From assembly GCF_000963925.1 (NCBI RefSeq), contig NZ_BAMV01000011.1, positions 124,001 to 188,000 of the forward strand: 64,000 bases of DNA, written 5' to 3'. A model generated the notes under the pieces. That model worked only from the letters and a program-made list of their open reading frames with translations. It did no database searches and was not told the DNA's origin. Both the position numbers and the translations under genes were made by a program. This DNA is from Acetobacter cibinongensis. GTDB lineage: Bacteria; Pseudomonadota; Alphaproteobacteria; Acetobacterales; Acetobacteraceae. Shown here piece after piece: positions 46,181 to 52,877 of the stretch (the first letter of the stretch is position 1; each line of letters begins with the position of its first letter).

Positions 46181-47088
46181 AGCGTTACTCTCATGCCGTC
46201 GAAGGCCACGTCCCACCCGGCCTGTTCAATGTCCCGCCGTTCCGGCGAGTCAGCAAGCAGGATAGGGTTGGAGTTATTGATATGAATGAGGATTTTGCGC
46301 CCAATCGTCAGGGGAGTAAACGCAGCACGGGTGCCATCGGGTTCGTCCGCAATAGACATATGACCCATGCGTTTGCCGGTTTTTGCTCCCAAACCTGCAC
46401 GGACCATTTCATCGTCCGTCCACAGGGTACCATCAAAGAAGACAAGGTCGGCCCCATCAAGGCGTTTGCTCAGGGCGTCTGTCATCATGGCGCAACCGGG
46501 AATGAAAAAGGCGTGGCGCGTACCGTCTGAAATATCCAGCCCGATAAACTCACCATCGGTTTTTACCTCGGCAGGGTTATTCCCTTGTTCGGCATAGAGG
46601 GGAACTTTACCGGGGACGGCAAACGGCGTGATGGTAAAACCGGCAGGGGTAAGGGCAAGCGGCTGCTCAAGTGCCATGCTGTGGCGTGGCACGAGCGTGC
46701 GGTCGAGCGCTTCAAATATGGGGTTGGCATCAAGCTGGGCCAGCACAGGTGCGGCCGCATAGAGATCGAAAGCCTGTTTTTCCCGCATGGTCAGCAGGCC
46801 GGTAATGGTATCAATCTCCCCGCTTGTCAGCACGACACCGCTGATGGGGGTGGAGCGCAAACCTGTTTTGGGGTGCAAAGCCGGTGTCTGGTTAATTTGC
46901 GTACGCAGGTCTGGTGACGCATTGAGCACATACCAGTGCGTACCATCACCACTGACAGCCAGAGACGCCTGCGTGCGGGCCGGTGCTGTGGGATCCTGAG
47001 CACGGGCGCGGTTACAACCCGGTGCGTTGGAGTTCCATTGAGGGAAACCGCCACCAGCGGCAGCGCCTAGAACGATAATATCAAGCAT
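46177..47088 (-). CDS. pqqB: PQQ biosynthesis protein PqqB
   Basis: 303 residues, metallo-beta-lactamase-like fold that hydroxylates or transports an intermediate. Begins DIIVLGAAAGGGFPQWNSNAPGCNRAR with the conserved Cys; further SGEIDTITGLLTMREKQ, FFDGTLWTDDEM and MGHMSIA. The canonical beta-lactamase HxHxDH is altered to SGEIDTITG in PqqB, as expected. Preceded by a hairpin separating it from pqqA. Confidence 0.96.
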   Translation of the reverse strand: MLDIIVLGAAAGGGFPQWNSNAPGCNRARAQDPTAPARTQASLAVSGDGTHWYVLNASPDLRTQINQTPALHPKTGLRSTPISGVVLTSGEIDTITGLLTMREKQAFDLYAAAPVLAQLDANPIFEALDRTLVPRHSMALEQPLALTPAGFTITPFAVPGKVPLYAEQGNNPAEVKTDGEFIGLDISDGTRHAFFIPGCAMMTDALSKRLDGADLVFFDGTLWTDDEMVRAGLGAKTGKRMGHMSIADEPDGTRAAFTPLTIGRKILIHINNSNPILLADSPERRDIEQAGWDVAFDGMRVTL

Positions 47089-47104
47089 GGTGAAGGCTTA
47101 AACT

Positions 47105-47151
47105 AAAAATGCCGCCAGTGGGAACCCGAAAGGGCTGCACCACTGGCGGCA
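47105..47151 (-). terminator. Attenuator-like terminator between pqqA and pqqB
   Basis: Perfect 12 bp stem TGCCGCCAGTGG / CCACTGGCGGCA, an extra CCC/GGG in the loop, followed on the minus strand by TTTTT (47109-47105). It begins 15 bases after the pqqA stop. Partial termination here would make the precursor peptide in excess over the enzymes. Confidence 0.8.
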
Positions 47152-47166
47152 TAGGGGAAGAAGATC

Positions 47167-47247
47167 TTACTTCTTCTGGCCGCAAACGTAGCTGTTGATT
47201 TCTGCGCCCAAAGGAATTTCGGTAACCTGTGGTGTGGTCCAAGCCAT
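47167..47247 (-). CDS. pqqA: PQQ precursor peptide PqqA
   Basis: 26-residue ribosomal precursor beginning MAWTTPQV. The residues joined to make PQQ are Glu16 and Tyr20 in the EINSY motif, the required E-x3-Y spacing. AGGAG lies seven bases before ATG 47247. Small peptide of typical length; ends CGQKK. Confidence 0.96.
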   Translation of the reverse strand: MAWTTPQVTEIPLGAEINSYVCGQKK

Positions 47248-47451
47248 GATATGCTCCTGTCTCTGGTTCGTTAATGAGTGTGCCATGCAGGGAGATAACC
47301 CGGAAGCAGCCCCTGCAACCACGCTTGAATTTGGAGAAAACGAGCCCAAACGCAACCTCTGGCTGCGACACATGGGGGGATTTTCATGTTTTTCACGAGA
47401 CTGTGAAAAGCGCTGTCTCAAGTATGAAACAGGTCTGGTTCTGCTTGGTAA
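47248..47451 (-). promoter_or_regulatory. pqqA promoter region
   Basis: About 200 bases between pqqA and the terminator of the Spy-like gene, expected to hold the pqq promoter. Includes a TTTTCAC / GTGAAAA inverted repeat (about 47389-47408). I cannot locate the -10 and -35 with confidence. Confidence 0.4.
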
Positions 47452-47479
47452 AAAGGCCACCCCATCAGGAGTGGCCTTT
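47452..47479 (-). terminator. Terminator of the Spy-like gene
   Basis: Perfect 9 bp stem AAAGGCCAC / GTGGCCTTT with a ten-base loop and T residues on the minus strand, 12 bases past the Spy-like stop. Confidence 0.85.
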
Positions 47480-47490
47480 CTGTAAGCGGT

Positions 47491-48018
47491 TTACTGTGCA
47501 GGGGGTGCTGGAGGCGGAGGGGGCGCACCGTCTTCACCCGGAGGAGGCGGGGGAGGAGGGCAGGTTGGGCCTTCGTCCTTGTGCTCAGCAATTTGTTTGA
47601 GCTGCTTTTTGGTCAACACGTCATGAATCTGCACTTCTTTTTGCAGTTCACGCTGCATGCGCTCGGTTTCATGTTGCGTGTGCAACGTAGAAAGTTGCTG
47701 CTGAAGTGTGCTGATCTGGGCAGTGTCAACAGGGCCTGGGGCCGTTAACAGGGCACGGATCTGCTGATGCAGGGCGCGTTCCTGTGTCATGTCTGGTTTG
47801 GTCGTGGGGCGGCTTGCCTCACGGATGGCGTCAATTTTCTTTTTCTGGGAAGCCGTCAGCTTAATATCATCGAGAGGCAGCATGGAACCGTGATGATGGC
47901 ACAGACCATGGTGCGGAGGTGGTGGTGGGGGAGGTGTCGCTTCATCAGCCCGTGCGAGAGAACCCGCTGCGGTGAACATGCCAAAAGTCAGGGCGGTGGC
48001 TAGTAAAGCCTTTTTCAT
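47491..48018 (-). CDS. Spy/CpxP-like periplasmic protein with Pro-rich ends
   Basis: 175 residues from ATG 48018. Signal peptide ends SLARADEA. Mature protein has a Pro/His-rich N-terminal segment, then the LTxxQ repeats of the Spy/CpxP family (KLTASQKKKIDAI and VLTKKQLKQIAEH) around a helical region, then a Pro-rich C-terminus. Spy-like proteins are ATP-independent chaperones or metal-responsive periplasmic proteins; the His-rich segment (GLCHHHGSM) could bind metal. The start was moved from an upstream frame because MKKALLATALTFGMF is a normal signal peptide. Divergent from the tandem small membrane proteins. Confidence 0.82.
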   Translation of the reverse strand: MKKALLATALTFGMFTAAGSLARADEATPPPPPPPHHGLCHHHGSMLPLDDIKLTASQKKKIDAIREASRPTTKPDMTQERALHQQIRALLTAPGPVDTAQISTLQQQLSTLHTQHETERMQRELQKEVQIHDVLTKKQLKQIAEHKDEGPTCPPPPPPPGEDGAPPPPPAPPAQ

Positions 48019-48365
48019 TTCAAATGCCTTTGTTGTCATTCAAAGAGAAAAATCCAGCAGTTTGGATTTCCCTGCTCTCACAGGATGCTCCAAGTTATGT
48101 GGTGACAAAATGGCGTTTTCGTGAACGAATGTAGAAAACATGACATCTATAAGAGGGGATGTCAGGAAAAATATAAAAAACGCCAGATGCTGAATATAAG
48201 TAATTAAAATTATTATTTTATACATAAATAACGGATTATCAGTGGGTTTAGGAAGAATTTTTATAAAATAGGGACGTTAAATCTTCCATTCTGCACTGTG
48301 CAAAACAATACTCGCCCGATTTTTAGAAATTGATAACGGGCAAGTATGGTCTGGAGATCTAAACT
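48019..48365. other. AT-rich region between the Spy-like gene and the first small membrane protein
   Basis: 347 bases, markedly AT-rich. Holds the Spy-like promoter on one strand and the leader of the small gene on the other. That leader has a dyad with 11-base arms (one mismatch), ATACTCGCCCG and CGGGCAAGTAT (48308-48347), just before the GGAG ribosome binding site at 48353. No other ORF. Confidence 0.5.
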
Positions 48366-48545
48366 ATGAGCGTATTTGTTAATTTTATTCTGATAGCGCT
48401 GGATATATTGGTGGTGGGGTTAAAATACGACACCATGAATTTTGTAGAATTCAGCGTAGCTTTTATTGTTCCTGTACTCCTTATGAGCACTTATGTCGCC
48501 TATGGTGCGAAACAGGACAATATTGATATTATAAAGCAACAATAA
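48366..48545 (+). CDS. Small two-helix membrane protein, copy 1
   Basis: 59 residues, unrecognised. Two hydrophobic helices (about residues 3-19 and 27-46) joined by a short loop, then a hydrophilic tail starting AKQDNID. GGAG lies nine bases upstream of the ATG. It is a paralogue of the gene at 48928: a gapless alignment of the first 54 residues gives 29 identities, including LD-x4-G, VAF-x2-P-x2-LM and KQDNI. The matching leader bases (TCTGGA...TAAA before the ATG) suggest a tandem duplication. Function unknown. Confidence 0.72.
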   Translation: MSVFVNFILIALDILVVGLKYDTMNFVEFSVAFIVPVLLMSTYVAYGAKQDNIDIIKQQ

Positions 48546-48927
48546 AAAAGGGTCCGATAGTCTGGTGCGGTGCGCCCTCTACCCCTGAAAACTAGGGGCT
48601 TGCTAGCAGGGGAGTTGGCGCACAGAACGCAGGGGTTTTGTCAGATATCAGATAAAATCAATATATTTAAAAATAAAATAAATAGAGGCTTTATATTTAC
48701 AAAAACAAGAAAATAACGCCAAAAAACAGGACTAATTTGGTTCATTTATTCAAAAAATAGAATAAAGTTTGACTTTTTTGAATAGCAGAGGCAGATTTGC
48801 GCACATCAAAACACTCTTCTCGACAGGAATTGTGAGCGGGGATGTTTCTGAAAATTTTGGCAACACTTCCCGGCAGTTGACATAATCAACTGCAAGGCAA
48901 GAGCAGTCGTCTGGAAAGTATAAAGCA
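48546..48927 (+). ncRNA. Structured intergenic region between the two small genes
   Basis: 382 bases without an ORF. An element at 48570-48623 has outer arms GTGCGCC/GGCGCAC and a CCCCT segment (48582-48586) that can pair with either of two AGGGG copies (48594-48598 or 48608-48612), two exclusive folds. A second dyad GCAGTTGA-cataa-TCAACTGC (48873-48893) lies just before the second ribosome binding site. Whether any of this is a separate RNA is unproven. Confidence 0.3.
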
Positions 48928-49098
48928 ATGAGCTTATTTGTGTGCCTGATTATTTTTGGCCTTGATCTGATGCTGGTTGGGATCAAGCTGAATGATATGA
49001 GCTTCCCGCTCTTCTGCGTAGCATTCGTTGTGCCCGCTCTGCTGATGGGCGGATACGTCATTCAGGGCGTAAAGCAGGATAATATCGAACAGGCTTAA
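48928..49098 (+). CDS. Small two-helix membrane protein, copy 2
   Basis: 56 residues; paralogue of the gene at 48366. Helix 1 about residues 3-19 (FVCLIIFGLDLMLVGI), helix 2 about 26-46, then KQDNIEQA. The shared positions include M24, F26, VAF, P36, LLM and the KQDNI tail. A GGAAAG ribosome binding site is ten bases upstream. Followed 30 bases later by a strong hairpin. Unknown function; similar short proteins often associate with membrane complexes, but there is no direct evidence here. Confidence 0.74.
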   Translation: MSLFVCLIIFGLDLMLVGIKLNDMSFPLFCVAFVVPALLMGGYVIQGVKQDNIEQA

Positions 49099-49128
49099 CG
49101 CTTGGATTGGTCTACACGACAGGATACT

Positions 49129-49167
49129 ACAAACACCCGTGTGGCACGCCGCCACACGGGTGTTTGT
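49129..49167. terminator. Long perfect hairpin after copy 2
   Basis: 17 bp perfect stem ACAAACACCCGTGTGGC / GCCACACGGGTGTTTGT with a five-base loop. Terminator-like, though the T run is interrupted. Confidence 0.8.
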
Positions 49168-49211
49168 GTATTAGGTGTCCGTCACACTGTAGCAGGGCAA
49201 ATCATTAAGAC

Positions 49212-50069
49212 ATGTTCGTTGTTTTGGGGGCCACAGGCCATATTGGGGGTGCCGTTGCACGGGCGCTGCTAAAAGCGCAAAAACCGCTCACAGTTGTAAC
49301 GCGTAATGCGCAAAAAGCTGACTTATGGCGGCAGAACGGGGCGCAGGCTGTGGTGCTTGATCTGCTGGACACACCGGCCCTAAGCGCGCTGTTTCAGCAG
49401 GCTGAACGGGCGTTTGTGCTCAATCCTCCCGCCGCGCCAGACCAGAATACAGATTATGTAGAACGGCAGTCCGTACAGGCTATTCTCGCGGCTCTGAAAG
49501 CAGCCTCACTCCAAAAGGTGGTTGTGCAATCCACTTACGGTGCACAACAAGGTGAGCACTGCGCAGACCTTGGCGTGCTGTTTGAGCTGGAAGAGGGAGT
49601 GCGGCAATTAGGTGTTCCTGCCAGTTTCATACGCGCGGCCTATTACATGAGTAACTGGTGCACGGCTTTTGAGCAGGTACGCACCACAGGCCAATTGCTG
49701 ACTTTTCTTCCGGTAGAAGAGCGCTTTCCGATGGTCGCACCTGAGGATGTGGGATTATACGCAGCCCATCACCTTTTGGCACCTGTAACAGAGACAGGCA
49801 CGTTCTCCATCGAAGGGCCGAGTCTCTATACACCAGCAGATGTAGCGCGGGTTATGGGCCAGCTTGCGGGGCGTGACATACGTGTAACGACCATTCCGCA
49901 AAGTGAGTGGCTTGCAGCTTATCGGCAGAATGGGTTTTCGGAGCAGGCGGCCCACTCCTACACGACCATGACGGACATTTTTGTTCATAAACGCTATCCG
50001 TTGCCCGTAGCGCCTCATAAAGGGGGCACATCGTTGGCGCGTTATTTGCAGGCTGCATTGGCTGGTTAG
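49212..50069 (+). CDS. NmrA-like NAD(P)-binding oxidoreductase
   Basis: 285 residues, atypical short-chain dehydrogenase fold. N-terminal dinucleotide motif VVLGATGHIGGAVARALL, then VVTRNAQKADLWRQNGAQAVVLDLLD, VVVQSTYGAQQGEH and SFIRAAYYMSNW. The usual catalytic YxxxK is not evident (typical for NmrA/HSCARG sensors and QorB-like enzymes). C-terminal half has EGPSLYTPADVARVMGQLAGRDI. Could be a redox sensor or quinone reductase. Starts ATG 49212 with weak ribosome binding; monocistronic. Confidence 0.86.
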   Translation: MFVVLGATGHIGGAVARALLKAQKPLTVVTRNAQKADLWRQNGAQAVVLDLLDTPALSALFQQAERAFVLNPPAAPDQNTDYVERQSVQAILAALKAASLQKVVVQSTYGAQQGEHCADLGVLFELEEGVRQLGVPASFIRAAYYMSNWCTAFEQVRTTGQLLTFLPVEERFPMVAPEDVGLYAAHHLLAPVTETGTFSIEGPSLYTPADVARVMGQLAGRDIRVTTIPQSEWLAAYRQNGFSEQAAHSYTTMTDIFVHKRYPLPVAPHKGGTSLARYLQAALAG

Positions 50070-50151
50070 CGCAGGAAAGTGCGTACAGACGGTTTACCTT
50101 CTGGCATGCTTCGGGAATAAGTGCCCGCACCTTTAGCCAGAAAGACCCCGT

Positions 50152-51771
50152 ATGATCCGCCTTGATAACATCAGCAAACATAATGGCCAGCGGCTTATCT
50201 TTATTGAAGCCTCGGCCGCGCTGCAAAAAGGTGAGAAAATAGGGCTGGTCGGGCCTAACGGGGCTGGTAAGTCCACACTTTTCCGCATGATTACCAAGCA
50301 GGAAGAACCTGACGAAGGGCACGTGCTGACAGACCGCGGGGTGACAATCGGCTTCTTCAGTCAGGATGTGGGGGAAATGTCCGGGCGCTCCGCCGTGGCG
50401 GAGGTGATGAACGGGGCGGGTGCGGTCTCGGAAGTGGCGGCGGAACTGGCCCAGTTGGAAGCGGCTATGGCCGACCCGGAGCAGTTTGATCAACTGGATG
50501 CCATTCTGGAACGCTTTGGTGAGGTACAGGGCCAGTTTGAAGATCTGGGTGGCTATGCGCTGGATGGCCGTGCAAGGGAAGTGCTGCACGGGTTGGGCTT
50601 TAGTCAGGCCATGATGGACGGGGATGTTGGTAATCTGTCCGGTGGTTGGAAAATGCGTGTGGCCTTGGCCCGCATTTTGCTCATGCGCCCGGATGTGATG
50701 CTGCTTGACGAACCAAGCAACCATTTGGACCTTGAGAGCATGATCTGGCTGGAGCAGTTTCTGGTTGGGTATGACGGGGCGCTCCTGATGACCTCCCATG
50801 ACCGTGCTTTCATGAACCGCATTATCAATAAGGTCATTGAAATTGATGGTGGCAGCCTAACCAGTTTTTCAGGCGACTATGAGTTTTACGAGCAGCAACG
50901 CGCCATTACGGAGAAGCAGCAGCAGGCCCAGTTTGAGCGGCAGCAGGCCATGCTGGCAAAGGAAGTCAGCTTTATTGAACGCTTCAAGGCGCGTGCCTCT
51001 CATGCGGCGCAGGTACAAAGCCGGGTCAAGAAACTGGATAAAATTGACCGGGTTGAGCCCCCGAAACGGCGGCAGGCCCTGAGCTTTGAATTTCCACCGG
51101 CCCCACGGTCAGGGGATATTGTAGCCAATTTTCAGGGCGTTGATAAAAGCTACGGTGAAAAGGTCATTTATAAAGGGTTGGACCTGTTGATCCGCCGTGG
51201 AGAGCGGTGCTGTATTATGGGGGTAAACGGGGCTGGGAAATCAACCCTGTTGAAGCTTGTGGCGGGCACCACCCAGCCAGATGCCGGTACGGTTACAATC
51301 GGCAGTAACGTCAAAATGGGCTATTTTGCCCAGCATGCCATGGACCTGCTGGACGGTGACCGGACGATTTACGAAACGCTGGAACACGCCTTCCCGCTGG
51401 CCAATCAGGGCGCCTTGCGGACTCTGGCTGGCGGGTTCGGTTTTTCAGGCGATGAAATAGAAAAGAGCTGCCGTGTATTGTCAGGGGGCGAAAAAGCCCG
51501 CCTTGTTATGGCGCTTATGCTGTACGATCCGCCAAATTTTCTGGTGCTTGACGAACCAACCAACCATCTTGATATGGCAACCAAGGAAATGCTGGTCAAA
51601 GCACTGGCCAACTATGAAGGCACCATGCTGTTTGTCTCGCATGACCGGCACTTTCTGGCGGCACTGTCCAACCGTGTGCTGGAGCTGACACCGGAGGGCA
51701 TTCATCAATATGGTGGCGGCTACACGGAATATGTTGCCCGCACCGGGCATGAAGCGCCGGGCCTTCATTAA
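50152..51771 (+). CDS. ABC-F family ATPase (ribosome-associated)
   Basis: 539 residues, two ABC domains and no membrane part. First domain: Walker A GPNGAGKST (residues 34-42), signature LSGGWKMRV, Walker B VMLLDEPSNHLD; second: GVNGAGKST, LSGGEKARL, FLVLDEPTNHLD. Between them is a P-site tRNA-interaction-motif-like linker rich in Gln/Lys (EQQRAITEKQQQAQFERQQ). ABC-F proteins act on ribosomes in translation or antibiotic protection. Closest in layout to the YbiT/EttA class; exact subfamily uncertain. Confidence 0.93.
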   Translation: MIRLDNISKHNGQRLIFIEASAALQKGEKIGLVGPNGAGKSTLFRMITKQEEPDEGHVLTDRGVTIGFFSQDVGEMSGRSAVAEVMNGAGAVSEVAAELAQLEAAMADPEQFDQLDAILERFGEVQGQFEDLGGYALDGRAREVLHGLGFSQAMMDGDVGNLSGGWKMRVALARILLMRPDVMLLDEPSNHLDLESMIWLEQFLVGYDGALLMTSHDRAFMNRIINKVIEIDGGSLTSFSGDYEFYEQQRAITEKQQQAQFERQQAMLAKEVSFIERFKARASHAAQVQSRVKKLDKIDRVEPPKRRQALSFEFPPAPRSGDIVANFQGVDKSYGEKVIYKGLDLLIRRGERCCIMGVNGAGKSTLLKLVAGTTQPDAGTVTIGSNVKMGYFAQHAMDLLDGDRTIYETLEHAFPLANQGALRTLAGGFGFSGDEIEKSCRVLSGGEKARLVMALMLYDPPNFLVLDEPTNHLDMATKEMLVKALANYEGTMLFVSHDRHFLAALSNRVLELTPEGIHQYGGGYTEYVARTGHEAPGLH

Positions 51772-51843
51772 AACCGTCATGCAACGGGGCGGGGGATTAT
51801 CCGTTCAGGTCTCGTTTACCACTCAACCCGGAAGGCAGCATCT

Positions 51844-52089
51844 TTGAGCGTGACATGGAACGAGCCTTATCTGGAAACCTGTTGCCGCTCGGCCCTGCAT
51901 CGGCTGTGCCTGGCTGGGGCTACAGGCCGCCCGACAGGGCTGCGGGACGACCCCTGCCTGGAGCGTATGGAACGTATGGGTTTTGTAACCCGCCTGCCAC
52001 AAGGCCGGTTTGTTGCGACAGATGCAGGTAAGGCCCGCCACGCGCAGGAAGTGCTGACATCGGGTAAAAAACTTACCTTGCACCCATGA
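51844..52089 (+). CDS. Small protein coupled to the S24-like regulator
   Basis: About 80 residues; unrecognised. Start is TTG 51844 or GTG 51850; the frame is coherent and its stop overlaps the next gene ATG (ATGA), which supports it being real. The C-terminal half (LERMERMGFVTRLPQGRFVATDAGKARHAQEVL) reads like the last helix and wing of a winged-helix domain (L-x-x-M-G-[FL]-V ... G-R-[FY]-x-x-T-x-A-G). It might be a small DNA-binding or accessory protein for the regulator that follows. Confidence 0.6.
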   Translation: MSVTWNEPYLETCCRSALHRLCLAGATGRPTGLRDDPCLERMERMGFVTRLPQGRFVATDAGKARHAQEVLTSGKKLTLHP

Positions 52090-52748
52090 GCATCACGCCG
52101 CTTGCCCTATGGCAGGCATTAGATGATCTGGCTTTTCAGCGGGGGCTTAGTCCGTCTGGTCTGGCAAAGGCGGCAGGATTGGATGCAACAACCTTTAACC
52201 CATCCCGCAGGCGTGGGGCACAAGGCGCTTATCGCTGGCCTGCCCTGAGCAGCCTTCTGGCCGCACTTGCTGTTTTAAACGTGTCTCTGTCTGCATTTGC
52301 ACGGCATGTTGAGGGGGGCGAGGGTACAGGCGTATCCCAACGCTCCAGCCGCCTTATTCCCAGCCTGTATTTTTCCCAGTTATCCGGCAACAGCCTTTTT
52401 GATGAGTTGGGGCATCCTGCCGGGCTGGAATGGGAGCCTGCGGCCATACCCGGTGGGGCACCGACGGGGGCCTATGCAGTGCGCGTAGATAACGCCATGC
52501 TGGAGCCTGTTATACGGGAAGGTAGTTCGTTGATTGTCCTGCCAGACCTGACGCCGCGTTTGTCAGACCGCGTGCTGCTTACGCAAGCCGGGCAGCCCCC
52601 GCATGTGGGGATATGGCATGGCGGAAGCCCAGCCAGCATTGCCCCATTGCTGGAGACTTTGCAGGACTCGGCCCCTCAGGGGCAGATGATCGTGTCGGAA
52701 GGGCCTCCTGCGGTGTGGGTACACCGTATTATTATGATCACCCTGTAG
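52086..52748 (+). CDS. HTH/S24-like regulator with degenerate peptidase domain
   Basis: 220 residues. The N-terminal helix-turn-helix (RGLSPSGLAKAAGLDATTFNPSRRRG) matches the alphaproteobacterial S24 repressor group. In the C-terminal S24 domain the usual catalytic serine segment (SGDSMEP) reads VDNAMLEPVIREG: Ser is Ala. The catalytic Lys region is replaced by VGIWHGG. So it keeps the fold but should not self-cleave. It is coupled to the preceding small gene. Targets unknown. Confidence 0.82.
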   Translation: MSITPLALWQALDDLAFQRGLSPSGLAKAAGLDATTFNPSRRRGAQGAYRWPALSSLLAALAVLNVSLSAFARHVEGGEGTGVSQRSSRLIPSLYFSQLSGNSLFDELGHPAGLEWEPAAIPGGAPTGAYAVRVDNAMLEPVIREGSSLIVLPDLTPRLSDRVLLTQAGQPPHVGIWHGGSPASIAPLLETLQDSAPQGQMIVSEGPPAVWVHRIIMITL

Positions 52749-52877
52749 GGAGAGGCGGGATAAAACAGGCTTTGGCATGGCTGACACCGGGCAATGCGTA
52801 AAAATTTACAGCAAAACAGACATTGCTGAGGATAGAACCGGCTGACTTTTGTTTCCGTATCGCTTAAAGGGAGCAGC

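Noticed and set aside
44047-47247. pqqF-like peptidase in the pqq cluster
   Set aside because: No M16 peptidase gene is present next to the cluster; proteolysis of the modified PqqA must be done by an enzyme encoded elsewhere.
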